Assembly: GCF_900105805.1 (NCBI RefSeq) | Contig: NZ_LT629788.1 | Span: 744,001-808,000 of the forward strand | From: Pseudomonas moraviensis | Lineage (GTDB): Bacteria; Pseudomonadota; Gammaproteobacteria; Pseudomonadales; Pseudomonadaceae | DNA length: 64,000 nt | Direction: 5' to 3' | Part shown: piece after piece, positions 8,203 to 16,686 of the stretch | How the letters are laid out: each line of letters begins with the position of its first letter | Position numbering within the stretch: the first letter of the stretch is position 1 | Translations under genes and position numbers: made by a program | The notes under the pieces: model-generated | Databases searched by the model: none | The model's input: only the letters and a program-made list of their open reading frames with translations | Told to the model about the DNA's origin: nothing

Positions 8203-9213
8203 ATGACTGCTGGCCTGCAAGGCTCGTTGATGGTGGACGTCGCCGGTACCTGGCTGACGGCCGAAGATCGCCAATTGTTGCGTCAGCCCGAAGTGGGCGG
8301 CCTGATCATTTTCGCCCGTAACATCGAGCACCCGCGCCAGGTGCGTGAACTCAGCGCGGCTATCCGTGCGATTCGTCCGGATCTGTTGCTGGCGGTGGAT
8401 CAGGAGGGCGGGCGCGTGCAGCGCCTGCGTCAGGGTTTCGTCCGTCTGCCGGCCATGCGCGCCATCGCCGACAACCCGAACGCCGAATACCTCGCCGAGC
8501 AATGCGGCTGGATCATGGCCACCGAAGTGCTGGCGGTCGGGCTCGACCTGAGTTTCGCCCCGGTGCTGGATCTGGACTATCAGCGCAGCGCCGTGGTCGG
8601 AACCCGTTCTTTCGAAGGCGATCCCGAGCGTGCTGCCTTGCTCGCAGGGGCATTCATTCGCGGCATGAACAGCGCTGGCATGGCCGCCACCGGCAAACAT
8701 TTCCCCGGCCACGGTTGGGCCGAAGCCGATTCTCACGTGGCGATCCCGAACGACGAGCGCAGCCTCGACGAGATCCGCGCCAACGATCTCGTGCCGTTTG
8801 CCAAACTCAGCAAACACCTGGCCGCCGTCATGCCGGCCCACGTCATCTATCCGCAAGTTGACTCACAGCCCGCCGGCTTCTCCCGGCGCTGGCTACAGGA
8901 GATCCTGCGCGGCGAGTTGCAGTTCGATGGCGTTATCTTCAGTGATGATCTGTCGATGGCCGGCGCCCATGTGGTCGGGGACGCCGCCAGTCGCATCGAA
9001 GCTGCGCTCACTGCTGGCTGCGACATGGGCCTGGTGTGCAACGACCGCGCCGCTGCCGAACTGGCCCTCAGCGCCGCCCAGCGCATGAAGGTCAAGCCGT
9101 CCGCGCGTATCGCGAAGATGCGCGGTCAGGCTTTCGCCAGCACCGATTATCGTCAGGACCCCCGTTGGCTCACCGCCCTCGGCGCGCTCAAAGACGCCCA
9201 ACTGATCGATTAA
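8203..9213 (+). CDS. nagZ: Beta-N-acetylhexosaminidase NagZ (GH3)
   Basis: 336 residues, usual for NagZ. It cleaves GlcNAc from 1,6-anhydro-muropeptides in the cytoplasm during peptidoglycan recycling, which links it to AmpR/AmpC control. GH3 motifs: AVDQEGGRVQRLR, the KHFPGHG loop, the Asp/His catalytic loop around DSHVAIP, and the nucleophile aspartate in FSDDLSMAGA. ATG with upstream AAGGA. mtnP follows after 12 bp, so the two are probably cotranscribed. Confidence 0.96.
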   Translation: MTAGLQGSLMVDVAGTWLTAEDRQLLRQPEVGGLIIFARNIEHPRQVRELSAAIRAIRPDLLLAVDQEGGRVQRLRQGFVRLPAMRAIADNPNAEYLAEQCGWIMATEVLAVGLDLSFAPVLDLDYQRSAVVGTRSFEGDPERAALLAGAFIRGMNSAGMAATGKHFPGHGWAEADSHVAIPNDERSLDEIRANDLVPFAKLSKHLAAVMPAHVIYPQVDSQPAGFSRRWLQEILRGELQFDGVIFSDDLSMAGAHVVGDAASRIEAALTAGCDMGLVCNDRAAAELALSAAQRMKVKPSARIAKMRGQAFASTDYRQDPRWLTALGALKDAQLID

Positions 9214-9225
9214 GGATTTTTCGTT

Positions 9226-9963
9226 ATGACCGTTTACGCAATCATCGGTGGCACCGGCCTGACTCAGCTCGAAGGTTTGAGCATCCGCCAGTCGCTGGCA
9301 GTCGACACTCCTTACGGTGCGCCTTCGGCCGAAGTGCAGATTGGTGAGTACGCTGGCAAGGAAGTGCTGTTCCTCGCCCGTCACGGTCACCCGCACCGCT
9401 TTCCGCCACACAAGGTCAACTACCGCGCCAACCTCTGGGCATTGAAGCAGGCCGGTGCCGAAGCGATCATCGCAGTGAATGCGGTCGGCGGGATTCATTC
9501 GGCCATGGGCACCGGGCATTTCTGCGTGCCGCATCAGATCGTCGACTACACCAGCGGGCGCGAGCACACCTATTTCGCCGATGATCTGGAACACGTCACT
9601 CATATCGATTTCAGCTTTCCCTACAGCGAGCCGTTGCGTCAGCAACTGATTGCCGCGGTCGCCGCTGAAGGCTGCGAATACAGCGATCAGGGCGTGTACG
9701 CCTGCACCCAGGGCCCACGTCTGGAAACGGTCGCGGAGATCGTCCGACTGGAACGTGACGGCTGCGACATCGTTGGCATGACCGGCATGCCGGAAGCCGC
9801 CCTGGCCCGTGAGCTGGATCTGGATTACGCCTGTCTCGCACTGGTGGTGAATCCAGCCGCGGGCAAGACCACAGAAGTGATCACCATGGCCGAAATCGAG
9901 CAGGCACTGCACGATGGCATGGGCAAGGTGAAATCTACGTTGGCACGGGTGCTGGCCAGCTAA
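9226..9963 (+). CDS. mtnP: S-methyl-5'-thioinosine phosphorylase (MtnP family)
   Basis: 245 residues. It begins MTVYAIIGGTGLTQLEG; further motifs are the phosphate-binding FLARHGHPHRFPPHKVNYRAN, the VNAVGGI segment, the TQGPRLET loop and the MTGMPEAALARELDLDYACL substrate region. Pseudomonads deaminate methylthioadenosine to methylthioinosine and use this enzyme in the gene order nagZ-mtnP, hence MTIP rather than MTAP is the better call. Cytoplasmic, purine and methionine salvage. The start has AAGGA upstream. Confidence 0.92.
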   Translation: MTVYAIIGGTGLTQLEGLSIRQSLAVDTPYGAPSAEVQIGEYAGKEVLFLARHGHPHRFPPHKVNYRANLWALKQAGAEAIIAVNAVGGIHSAMGTGHFCVPHQIVDYTSGREHTYFADDLEHVTHIDFSFPYSEPLRQQLIAAVAAEGCEYSDQGVYACTQGPRLETVAEIVRLERDGCDIVGMTGMPEAALARELDLDYACLALVVNPAAGKTTEVITMAEIEQALHDGMGKVKSTLARVLAS

Positions 9964-9972
9964 GGACTGTCC

Positions 9973-12900
9973 GTGAGCATTTTCATCGAGCGGCTTAAAG
10001 GGCTGATATGGACCCACGCATTCACTAGCAAGGCGTTGGCCAAAGCCCGCGCTTATGCTGCCGATGACCGGGTCGAGATCATCGAAATCGATGACAAAAA
10101 GATCGAGGCGTTCTGTGTCGGTTCGGAACTTCAGGCGTATGAGCAAAGCATCTACCTGTCCGAAGATCGCCTGGGAACGGTTAATTTGCGGTGCTTGTGT
10201 ACCTGTCCCGTTGCGATCGATTGCAAGCATTGTGCAGCGGTGCTCTATCACCTGCAGGGCACTGACGACGATACGTCTGAAAGTGACGCAGCGGTCCCCT
10301 TGGGCCGGGCCCTGGAGCATTGGCTGTCGACAATTCCCGTGCCGGCCAAGCCTGCTGAAGAGAGTGCGCAAACCGCAGGCACGCGTCTGTTTTACAAGCT
10401 AAAACCGACGCCTGCGAACGGCAAGTGGCTGCTCGATATTTTCAAGGTCTATCAGCTCAAGAGCGGCGAGTTGCGCGAAGTAAAACCGATGTATTCGCTC
10501 TCGGACATGCTCATGCGCCAGCCCGGCTACCTGTCCGAGCTGGATCTGCGCGTCGCCAGGCTGCTGGTCGCCATGCACTCCCATCACGCCTATTACAGCG
10601 GCTATCCGCTGGAAGGCAGCAGTGGCGCCGAACTGCTGGAAATGCTCCTGCGCACCTCGCGCCTGTTCCTCGACTTCGAAGACTTGCAGCCCCTGGCGCC
10701 GGGCGCGAAACGCGTGGGCCAGTTCTCTTGGGCCGAGCAGGCCGACGGCGGCTTCCGCGCGCAGTGGAGCAGTGCCGAAGCCGCACAGGAAACCGTGCTG
10801 GCGCTGGAGCCGCTTTACTACCTTGATCGCGAGCAGCGCCAGGTTGGCCCGCTGTTCACTGAGCTGGAAGAAAAACTAGCCTGCCACTTGACCCTGGCTC
10901 CTGACATTCCGGCGCGTCAGGCCATGCAGTTCAGCCATCGCATGAGCGCGACGAGCAGAATCCCGCCGCCGCACAAGCTCACCGAACGAATCATCGATGA
11001 CGTGCTCCCGCAGCCGCAACTGACCCTGGTCAGCGGCCGGGAGCGTTCGCGCTGGGAATACGTTCTGGAGCACCGCGCCGCTCTGGTGTTTACCTACAAC
11101 GGCCAGCCGGCGGTGGATCGTAATCCGGAAGTGATGATCCTCAACGGCAGCGAAACCCAGCGCATTCAACGTCAGCCTGCGCTGGAAAAGAAGCTGCGCC
11201 AGAGCCTGCAAAAGCACGGCTTCAAAAAAGCCACGCGCAAGAGCGCCATGGATCGTCCCGGCGAGATGTTTACCTTGCCGGATGATTCCGCCTGGCTCGG
11301 ATTCATGCACGAAGGGCTTGCCACACTGCGCGCCGCAGACTGGAAAATCGAGATCAGTCCCGGCTTCCATTTCAATGTGCAACCGGTTGAACAGTGGTAC
11401 GCCGAGGTCGAAGAAGAGGCCGGGCATCAGTGGTTTGATTTGCAGTTGGGCATCGTCGTCAATGGCGAGCGCTACAGCTTGCTGCCGATCCTTCTGCATC
11501 TGCTGCGCACCCAGCCGCGCTTGCTCGACCCGGTCAATCTGGCGCAACGCAGCGATGACGAAAAACTCCTGATCGAACTCAAGCCCAACGGTTTTGGCGA
11601 CCAGGCGGGTGCCAAGGTCGCGTTGCCGCTGAGTCGGGTCAAACCGCTGATGGCGACGCTGGGCGAGTTGTACCTGGGCGGACATCAGGGCGATGCACTG
11701 CGCTTGACCGCTCCAGACGCCGCGCGTCTGAGCATGCTCGATGGCGTGCCGCTGGATTGGCAGGGCGGCGAACGCCTGCGGACTTTTGCCAGGCGCCTGC
11801 AGAATTCCAGTCACGCCCACGTTGCTGCGCCGGCCGGTCTCAATGCGCAACTGCGCCCGTATCAGCTCGAAGGCTTGAACTGGATGCAAACCCTGCGCGA
11901 GCTGGAGGTCGGCGGCATTCTTGGCGATGACATGGGCCTGGGCAAAACCCTGCAGACCCTGGCGCACCTGCTCACGGAAAAGCACGCCGGGCGTCTCGAT
12001 TGCCCGGCACTGGCGGTAATGCCGACCAGCCTGATTCCCAACTGGCTCGATGAAGCCGAGCGCTTCACGCCGCAGTTGAAAGTCCTGGCGCTGCACGGCA
12101 CCGGGCGGCAAAAGGACTTCGCCAATCTCGCCGAATACGACCTTGTGCTGACCACTTACGCATTGCTGCCCAGGGATCTGGAAACGTTGCAGCCGCAGGC
12201 GTGGAGCGTACTGATTCTCGACGAAGCGCAGAACATCAAGAACCCGCTGAGCAAAGCCGCACAGGCCGCGCGTGACTTGCAGGCCCGTCAGCGCTTGTGT
12301 CTGAGCGGTACGCCACTGGAAAACCACCTCGGCGAGCTGTGGTCGCAGTTCCATTTCCTCATGCCCGGCTGGCTCGGCGACAGCAAGTCGTTCAACCGCG
12401 ATTACCGCACACCGATCGAGAAGCACGGCAACGTGCAGCGCATGCAGCACCTGACGGCGCGGATCAAGCCGTTTTTGCTGCGGCGCAAGAAGGATCAGGT
12501 CGCTACCGAGTTGCCGCCGAAAACCGAGATCATTCACTGGGTCGAACTCAGCGATGGTCAGCGCGACGTCTATGAAACGGTGCGCGTGGCGATGGACAAA
12601 AAGGTCCGCGACGAAATCGCCCGCAGCGGCGTGGCGCGCAGTCAGATCATCATTCTCGATGCGCTGCTCAAGCTGCGTCAGGTCTGCTGCGATCTGCGCT
12701 TGATCAACATGCCGCTCACGGCGAAGGCGTTGCGCTCGGGCAGCGGTAAGCTGACCAGCCTGATGGAGATGCTTGAAGAATTGCTCGGTGAAGGTCGCAG
12801 AATTCTGCTGTTCTCCCAGTTCACCTCGATGCTGGCGCTGATCGAGGAGGAGTTGCAGCAGCGTGGGCTCGGTTATTCGTTGCTGACCGGCGACACCACC

Positions 12901-13266
12901 GACCGGCGCACGCCAGTCAAGAATTTTCAGGGCGGCAAGGTGCCGTTGTTCCTCATCAGTCTCAAGGCCGGCGGTACCGGTCTGAACCTGACGGCGGCGG
13001 ACACGGTGATTCACTTCGACCCGTGGTGGAACCCGGCCGTGGAGAATCAAGCGACTGATCGGGCTTATCGTATCGGCCAGAACAATCCGGTGTTCGTCTA
13101 CAAATTGATTGCCAAAGGCACCGTCGAGGAGAAGATCCAGGCGTTGCAGCAGGAGAAGGCTGCGCTGGCCGGGGCGGTGCTTGAGGGGGGCACGACGGGG
13201 GGATTCAAACTCGAACAGAGTGATATCGAAGCTTTGTTTGCGCCGTTGCCGGTTTCCAGGGATTGA
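9973..13266 (+). CDS. SWIM zinc finger / SNF2-family DNA helicase (paralogue 1)
   Basis: 1097 residues from a GTG preceded by AAGGA. Near residues 73-95 a SWIM zinc finger (CTC...CKH in RCLCTCPVAIDCKHCAA); a long middle domain; then the SNF2 motor: Walker A GDDMGLGKTLQT at about residue 651, motif II LDEAQ at about 749, SGTPLENH motif III, and motif VI QATDRAYRIGQ near 1026. Such proteins are double-stranded DNA translocases of the RapA/HepA type; the cellular role of this family is not settled. It starts 9 bp after mtnP. The neighbouring minus-strand gene is a shorter paralogue. Confidence 0.9.
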   Translation: MSIFIERLKGLIWTHAFTSKALAKARAYAADDRVEIIEIDDKKIEAFCVGSELQAYEQSIYLSEDRLGTVNLRCLCTCPVAIDCKHCAAVLYHLQGTDDDTSESDAAVPLGRALEHWLSTIPVPAKPAEESAQTAGTRLFYKLKPTPANGKWLLDIFKVYQLKSGELREVKPMYSLSDMLMRQPGYLSELDLRVARLLVAMHSHHAYYSGYPLEGSSGAELLEMLLRTSRLFLDFEDLQPLAPGAKRVGQFSWAEQADGGFRAQWSSAEAAQETVLALEPLYYLDREQRQVGPLFTELEEKLACHLTLAPDIPARQAMQFSHRMSATSRIPPPHKLTERIIDDVLPQPQLTLVSGRERSRWEYVLEHRAALVFTYNGQPAVDRNPEVMILNGSETQRIQRQPALEKKLRQSLQKHGFKKATRKSAMDRPGEMFTLPDDSAWLGFMHEGLATLRAADWKIEISPGFHFNVQPVEQWYAEVEEEAGHQWFDLQLGIVVNGERYSLLPILLHLLRTQPRLLDPVNLAQRSDDEKLLIELKPNGFGDQAGAKVALPLSRVKPLMATLGELYLGGHQGDALRLTAPDAARLSMLDGVPLDWQGGERLRTFARRLQNSSHAHVAAPAGLNAQLRPYQLEGLNWMQTLRELEVGGILGDDMGLGKTLQTLAHLLTEKHAGRLDCPALAVMPTSLIPNWLDEAERFTPQLKVLALHGTGRQKDFANLAEYDLVLTTYALLPRDLETLQPQAWSVLILDEAQNIKNPLSKAAQAARDLQARQRLCLSGTPLENHLGELWSQFHFLMPGWLGDSKSFNRDYRTPIEKHGNVQRMQHLTARIKPFLLRRKKDQVATELPPKTEIIHWVELSDGQRDVYETVRVAMDKKVRDEIARSGVARSQIIILDALLKLRQVCCDLRLINMPLTAKALRSGSGKLTSLMEMLEELLGEGRRILLFSQFTSMLALIEEELQQRGLGYSLLTGDTTDRRTPVKNFQGGKVPLFLISLKAGGTGLNLTAADTVIHFDPWWNPAVENQATDRAYRIGQNNPVFVYKLIAKGTVEEKIQALQQEKAALAGAVLEGGTTGGFKLEQSDIEALFAPLPVSRD

Positions 13267-13304
13267 GCTTCGGTTTCAATCGTTTGACCGAGGTGATGCC
13301 TTTC

Positions 13305-13364
13305 GCGAGCAGGCTCACTCCTACAGGGGAACGCATTTCAAACTGTAGGAGTGAGCCTGCTCGC
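13305..13364. repeat. REP pair (REPIN) between the two SNF2 genes
   Basis: Inverted pair GCGAGCAGGCTCACTCCTAC / GTAGGAGTGAGCCTGCTCGC separated by about 20 bp. It sits between two convergent 3' ends, where it may also act as a bidirectional transcript end. Confidence 0.9.
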
Positions 13365-13392
13365 AATAACTATCCAACCGGCGACGACGATT

Positions 13393-16083
13393 TCAACGCT
13401 TGTCGATCTTGTCCGGCAACGGCGCAAACAGCGCTTCGATGTCATCGCTCTGCAACTTCCAGTCTCCGGCCTTGCGCCCATCGAGCACGCCCGCGGCGAG
13501 GTCGGACTTTTCCTTCTGCAGGTGCTGAATCTTCTCTTCTACCGTTCCCCGGGCAATCATCTTGTACACGAACACCGGTTTTTCCTGGCCAATGCGATAG
13601 GCCCGATCGGTGGCCTGGTTCTCGGTCGCCGGGTTCCACCACGGGTCGTAGTGAATCACCGTATCGGCTTCGGTCAGGTTCAGACCGACACCGCCAGCCT
13701 TCAGGCTGATCAGAAAGATCTGACGCTTGCCGCTCTGGAATTCCTTTACCGGGGTGCGCCGGTCACGGGTCTGGCCGGTGAGCAGGGCATAGGCGACCTT
13801 GCGTTTTTTCAGTTCGTCCTCGATCAACGACAGCATCGAAGTGAATTGCGAGAACAGCAGAATCCGCCGACCTTCTTCGAACAATTCCTCAAGCATTTCC
13901 ATCAGGCTGTCGAGTTTGCCCGAGGTGCTGCCGCGTGCGGGCAGGGTGGCGTCGTTGACCAGACGCAGGTCGCAGCAGACCTGACGCAGCTTGAGCAGTG
14001 CTTCGAGAATGATGATCTGGCTGCGCGCCACACCTTTGCGGGTGATCTCGTCGCGGACTTTCTTGTCCATCGCCAGGCGCATGGTTTCGTACACATCGCG
14101 CTGCGCTTCGTTGAGTTCGACCCAATGGATGATTTCGGTTTTCGGCGGCAGCTCAGTGGCGACCTGCTCTTTGGTGCGGCGCAGCAGAAACGGTTTAATC
14201 CGACCGTTGAGGTGTTGCAGTCTGACTTCGCTGCCGCGCTTTTCGATCGGCACGCGGTAGTCGGCATTGAAGCTCTTCACGTCGCCGAGCCAGCCCGGCA
14301 GCAGGAAGTGAAACAGCGACCACAGCTCACCCAAGTGGTTTTCCAGCGGCGTACCGCTGAGGCACAGGCGCTGGCGCGCATTCAGCTCGCGCGCGGCCTG
14401 GGCGGCTTTGCTGTTGGGATTCTTGATGTACTGCGCTTCGTCCAGCACCAGTACGTGCAGCGGCTGTTTGGCCAGGCGCTCGACGTCCTTGGGCAGCAGG
14501 GCGTAGGTGGTCAGGATCAGATCGAAGTCGGCGAGATTGTCGAAATGCTTTTTGCGGCTGGCGCCGTACAGCGCGAGTACTTTCAGTTGCGGAGTAAAGT
14601 GCGCGGCCTCGTCGAGCCAGTTGGGGATCAGGCTGGTCGGCATCACCACCATGCACGGGCGATCGAGGCGTCCGGCGTTCTTCTCGGTGAGAATATGCGC
14701 TAGGGTCTGTAGGGTTTTGCCCAGGCCCATGTCATCCGCAAGAATCCCGCCGACTTCCAGTTGCCGCAGCGATTGCATCCAGCTCAAGCCTTCGAGCTGG
14801 TAGGGGCGCAGCGTTGCGTTCAAGCCTTGCGGCGCTTCGGCGCTGAAATCGCGGATGTCGCGCAGGCGCTGAGCGAAGGTGCGGATCTGCTCGCCGCCTT
14901 CCCACAGCAGCGGTAGCCCTTCCAGCGAATTGAGTCGGGTGGCATCAGCCTTGCTCAGGCGCAGGGTGGTTTCGCCCGGCTCCTGCAAATAGAACTCGCC
15001 CAGCGTCATCAATACCGGCTTCAAGCGGCCGAGCGGCAGCGCCACCTGCAACGGGCCGTGCTCGCTGGTGCGTTGCGGAATGTTTACCAGAATCAATTCG
15101 TCATCGCGACGACGGGCGAGGCGTTCCGGGTTGAGGATCTCGGTGTGCGAGCGCATCAGATTGAGCAGGATCGGCAGCAGGCTCAGGCGTTCGCCGTTGA
15201 CGATAATGCCCAGTTCCAGATCGAACCAGTCGCGCTCCGGCGCCTGTTCGACGGTGGCGTACCAGTCGTCGACGGCGGTCAGGTCGAAGCCGAATTCTTC
15301 ATCGATCTGCAACTCCCAGCCCTGGCTGCGCAACTTCGGCAGATCGTTGAGAGTGAAGGTCAGCCAGGCGCTGTCGTTGACCATTTCGTAGAGTTCGCCG
15401 GCGCTTTCCGGCAGGGCTTTGCTCTGCCTTGTGGCGATGCGGAAACCGAGGATTCTTAACTGCTCGCGGTAGGACTGTTCAACATCCGGGTGGCGTTTTA
15501 TCCGCAAGGTCTGGGCTTCCTGACGGATCAGGATATCGCTGTGCTTTTGCCCGCTGACGTATTCGTCCAGATAGCTGAACGACAGCGCCGCGCGGTGTTG
15601 AATGTAGCGCTGCATCTTGCCATTACGCGGCTCGAAAGCGCTGAACTCGACACTGGCCAGCCACAGGCGCGGCACCGGCTGCACGTTGTCCACCAGCACT
15701 TGCGGCGGCGCTTTCGGGCTGCGGTTTTCCAGCACCGCCTGGAGTTTCTCCAGCAGTTCGGCATCTTTCGCGGCGGCGGGGTAGTCGAGGGTTTCCTGGA
15801 TTTTCAGCAGCACCGCAGCGCAGTGTTTGCAGTTGCTGCGCACCGGACAGGTGCAGGTGGCGTCGACCAGCAGCAGGGTGGCTTTGGCTGACTCGCGCAG
15901 ATGGATAGTCTGCCGGTAGACACTGCCGCCAGAACCTTCGCAACTGGCGGTGATGGTCGCATCGCCGACCTGGGCGATGCACACCCGATTCTCCAAAGCG
16001 TAGCGACGGCCGCGCTCCAGACTCTGTTCTTTGAATCGGCTGACCCACGACGGGGCCAGCGGTTTGCTCAGGGGCGGTGGCAT
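13393..16083 (-). CDS. SWIM zinc finger / SNF2-family DNA helicase (paralogue 2)
   Basis: 896 residues. Same architecture as its convergent neighbour but about 200 residues shorter in the middle: SWIM finger CTCPVRSNCKHCAAV near residue 80, Walker A DDMGLGKTLQT near 450, LDEAQ motif II, SGTPLENHLGELWS, and DRAYRIGQEKPVFVYK. Stretches of the motor domain match paralogue 1 almost word for word (for example ELPPKTEIIHWVEL and RDIRDFSAEAPQGLNA versus a related line), so the two come from a duplication. It begins 11 bp after the csiV stop and probably is cotranscribed with mfd-csiV. Confidence 0.9.
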   Translation of the reverse strand: MPPPLSKPLAPSWVSRFKEQSLERGRRYALENRVCIAQVGDATITASCEGSGGSVYRQTIHLRESAKATLLLVDATCTCPVRSNCKHCAAVLLKIQETLDYPAAAKDAELLEKLQAVLENRSPKAPPQVLVDNVQPVPRLWLASVEFSAFEPRNGKMQRYIQHRAALSFSYLDEYVSGQKHSDILIRQEAQTLRIKRHPDVEQSYREQLRILGFRIATRQSKALPESAGELYEMVNDSAWLTFTLNDLPKLRSQGWELQIDEEFGFDLTAVDDWYATVEQAPERDWFDLELGIIVNGERLSLLPILLNLMRSHTEILNPERLARRRDDELILVNIPQRTSEHGPLQVALPLGRLKPVLMTLGEFYLQEPGETTLRLSKADATRLNSLEGLPLLWEGGEQIRTFAQRLRDIRDFSAEAPQGLNATLRPYQLEGLSWMQSLRQLEVGGILADDMGLGKTLQTLAHILTEKNAGRLDRPCMVVMPTSLIPNWLDEAAHFTPQLKVLALYGASRKKHFDNLADFDLILTTYALLPKDVERLAKQPLHVLVLDEAQYIKNPNSKAAQAARELNARQRLCLSGTPLENHLGELWSLFHFLLPGWLGDVKSFNADYRVPIEKRGSEVRLQHLNGRIKPFLLRRTKEQVATELPPKTEIIHWVELNEAQRDVYETMRLAMDKKVRDEITRKGVARSQIIILEALLKLRQVCCDLRLVNDATLPARGSTSGKLDSLMEMLEELFEEGRRILLFSQFTSMLSLIEDELKKRKVAYALLTGQTRDRRTPVKEFQSGKRQIFLISLKAGGVGLNLTEADTVIHYDPWWNPATENQATDRAYRIGQEKPVFVYKMIARGTVEEKIQHLQKEKSDLAAGVLDGRKAGDWKLQSDDIEALFAPLPDKIDKR

Positions 16084-16094
16084 AAGGACTTCGA

Positions 16095-16676
16095 TCAGTC
16101 CGGCACGACTTCAGGCGCTTCCCGCGGCGCTGGCGCGGTGAGGGAAGTGATCTTGATCAGCAAGGCCAGATGACCGTTGTCGAGGTAGTTGAGCTGGCCG
16201 TTCTTGGTGTGGCTGTCCTGGCGCAGGTGCTCACTGGCGGTGACCAGGCCATTGGCGTCGATCTGATTGACCCAGAAGTCGGCGGTCACGTCGGTGAAGC
16301 GGCCGAGTTTCATTTCCAGCGTGCCCTCGATGGGGAACTGGCCGAACTGCTCCTGACCTTCACTGACTGCGACTTTCGCTGGCGCTTCGCCGAGGCTCTG
16401 CTGCCAGGCTTTGTGCATCAGCACCGTGTACTCGCCACTGGCCGTGAGTTTGGTTACCACATCATTGAGCGCCGGCGTGCGCTGGCTGTCGTTGCCCAAA
16501 CGCTGGGCGCCAGCGGCCCAGTCTTCCGGCGCTGCGCGGCTGACGATTGCGGGCACGGCATTCTGGCGCACCAGAATCATTTCGACCTGATACGTGTCAT
16601 CGGCAAACGCCGCTGGTGCTGCCACTGTCATCAAGAGCGAGGCAAGCAACAAAGTCAGAGAGCGGAACAGGCGCAT
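16095..16676 (-). CDS. csiV: Periplasmic peptidoglycan-binding protein CsiV
   Basis: 193 residues. Signal peptide MRLFRSLTLLLASLLMTVAA ending at AFA-DDTYQVE, then a domain with the CsiV pattern YQVEMILVRQN...EDW near the mature N-terminus. CsiV was described in Vibrio cholerae as a peptidoglycan-binding protein needed with LpoA for PBP1A function. The ATG at 16676 has GAAGGA upstream; the ATG at 16715 would add 13 residues before the signal peptide and overlap mfd. It follows mfd by 10 bp, an order conserved in Pseudomonas. Confidence 0.85.
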   Translation of the reverse strand: MRLFRSLTLLLASLLMTVAAPAAFADDTYQVEMILVRQNAVPAIVSRAAPEDWAAGAQRLGNDSQRTPALNDVVTKLTASGEYTVLMHKAWQQSLGEAPAKVAVSEGQEQFGQFPIEGTLEMKLGRFTDVTADFWVNQIDANGLVTASEHLRQDSHTKNGQLNYLDNGHLALLIKITSLTAPAPREAPEVVPD

Positions 16677-16686
16677 CGGGCGTCCT

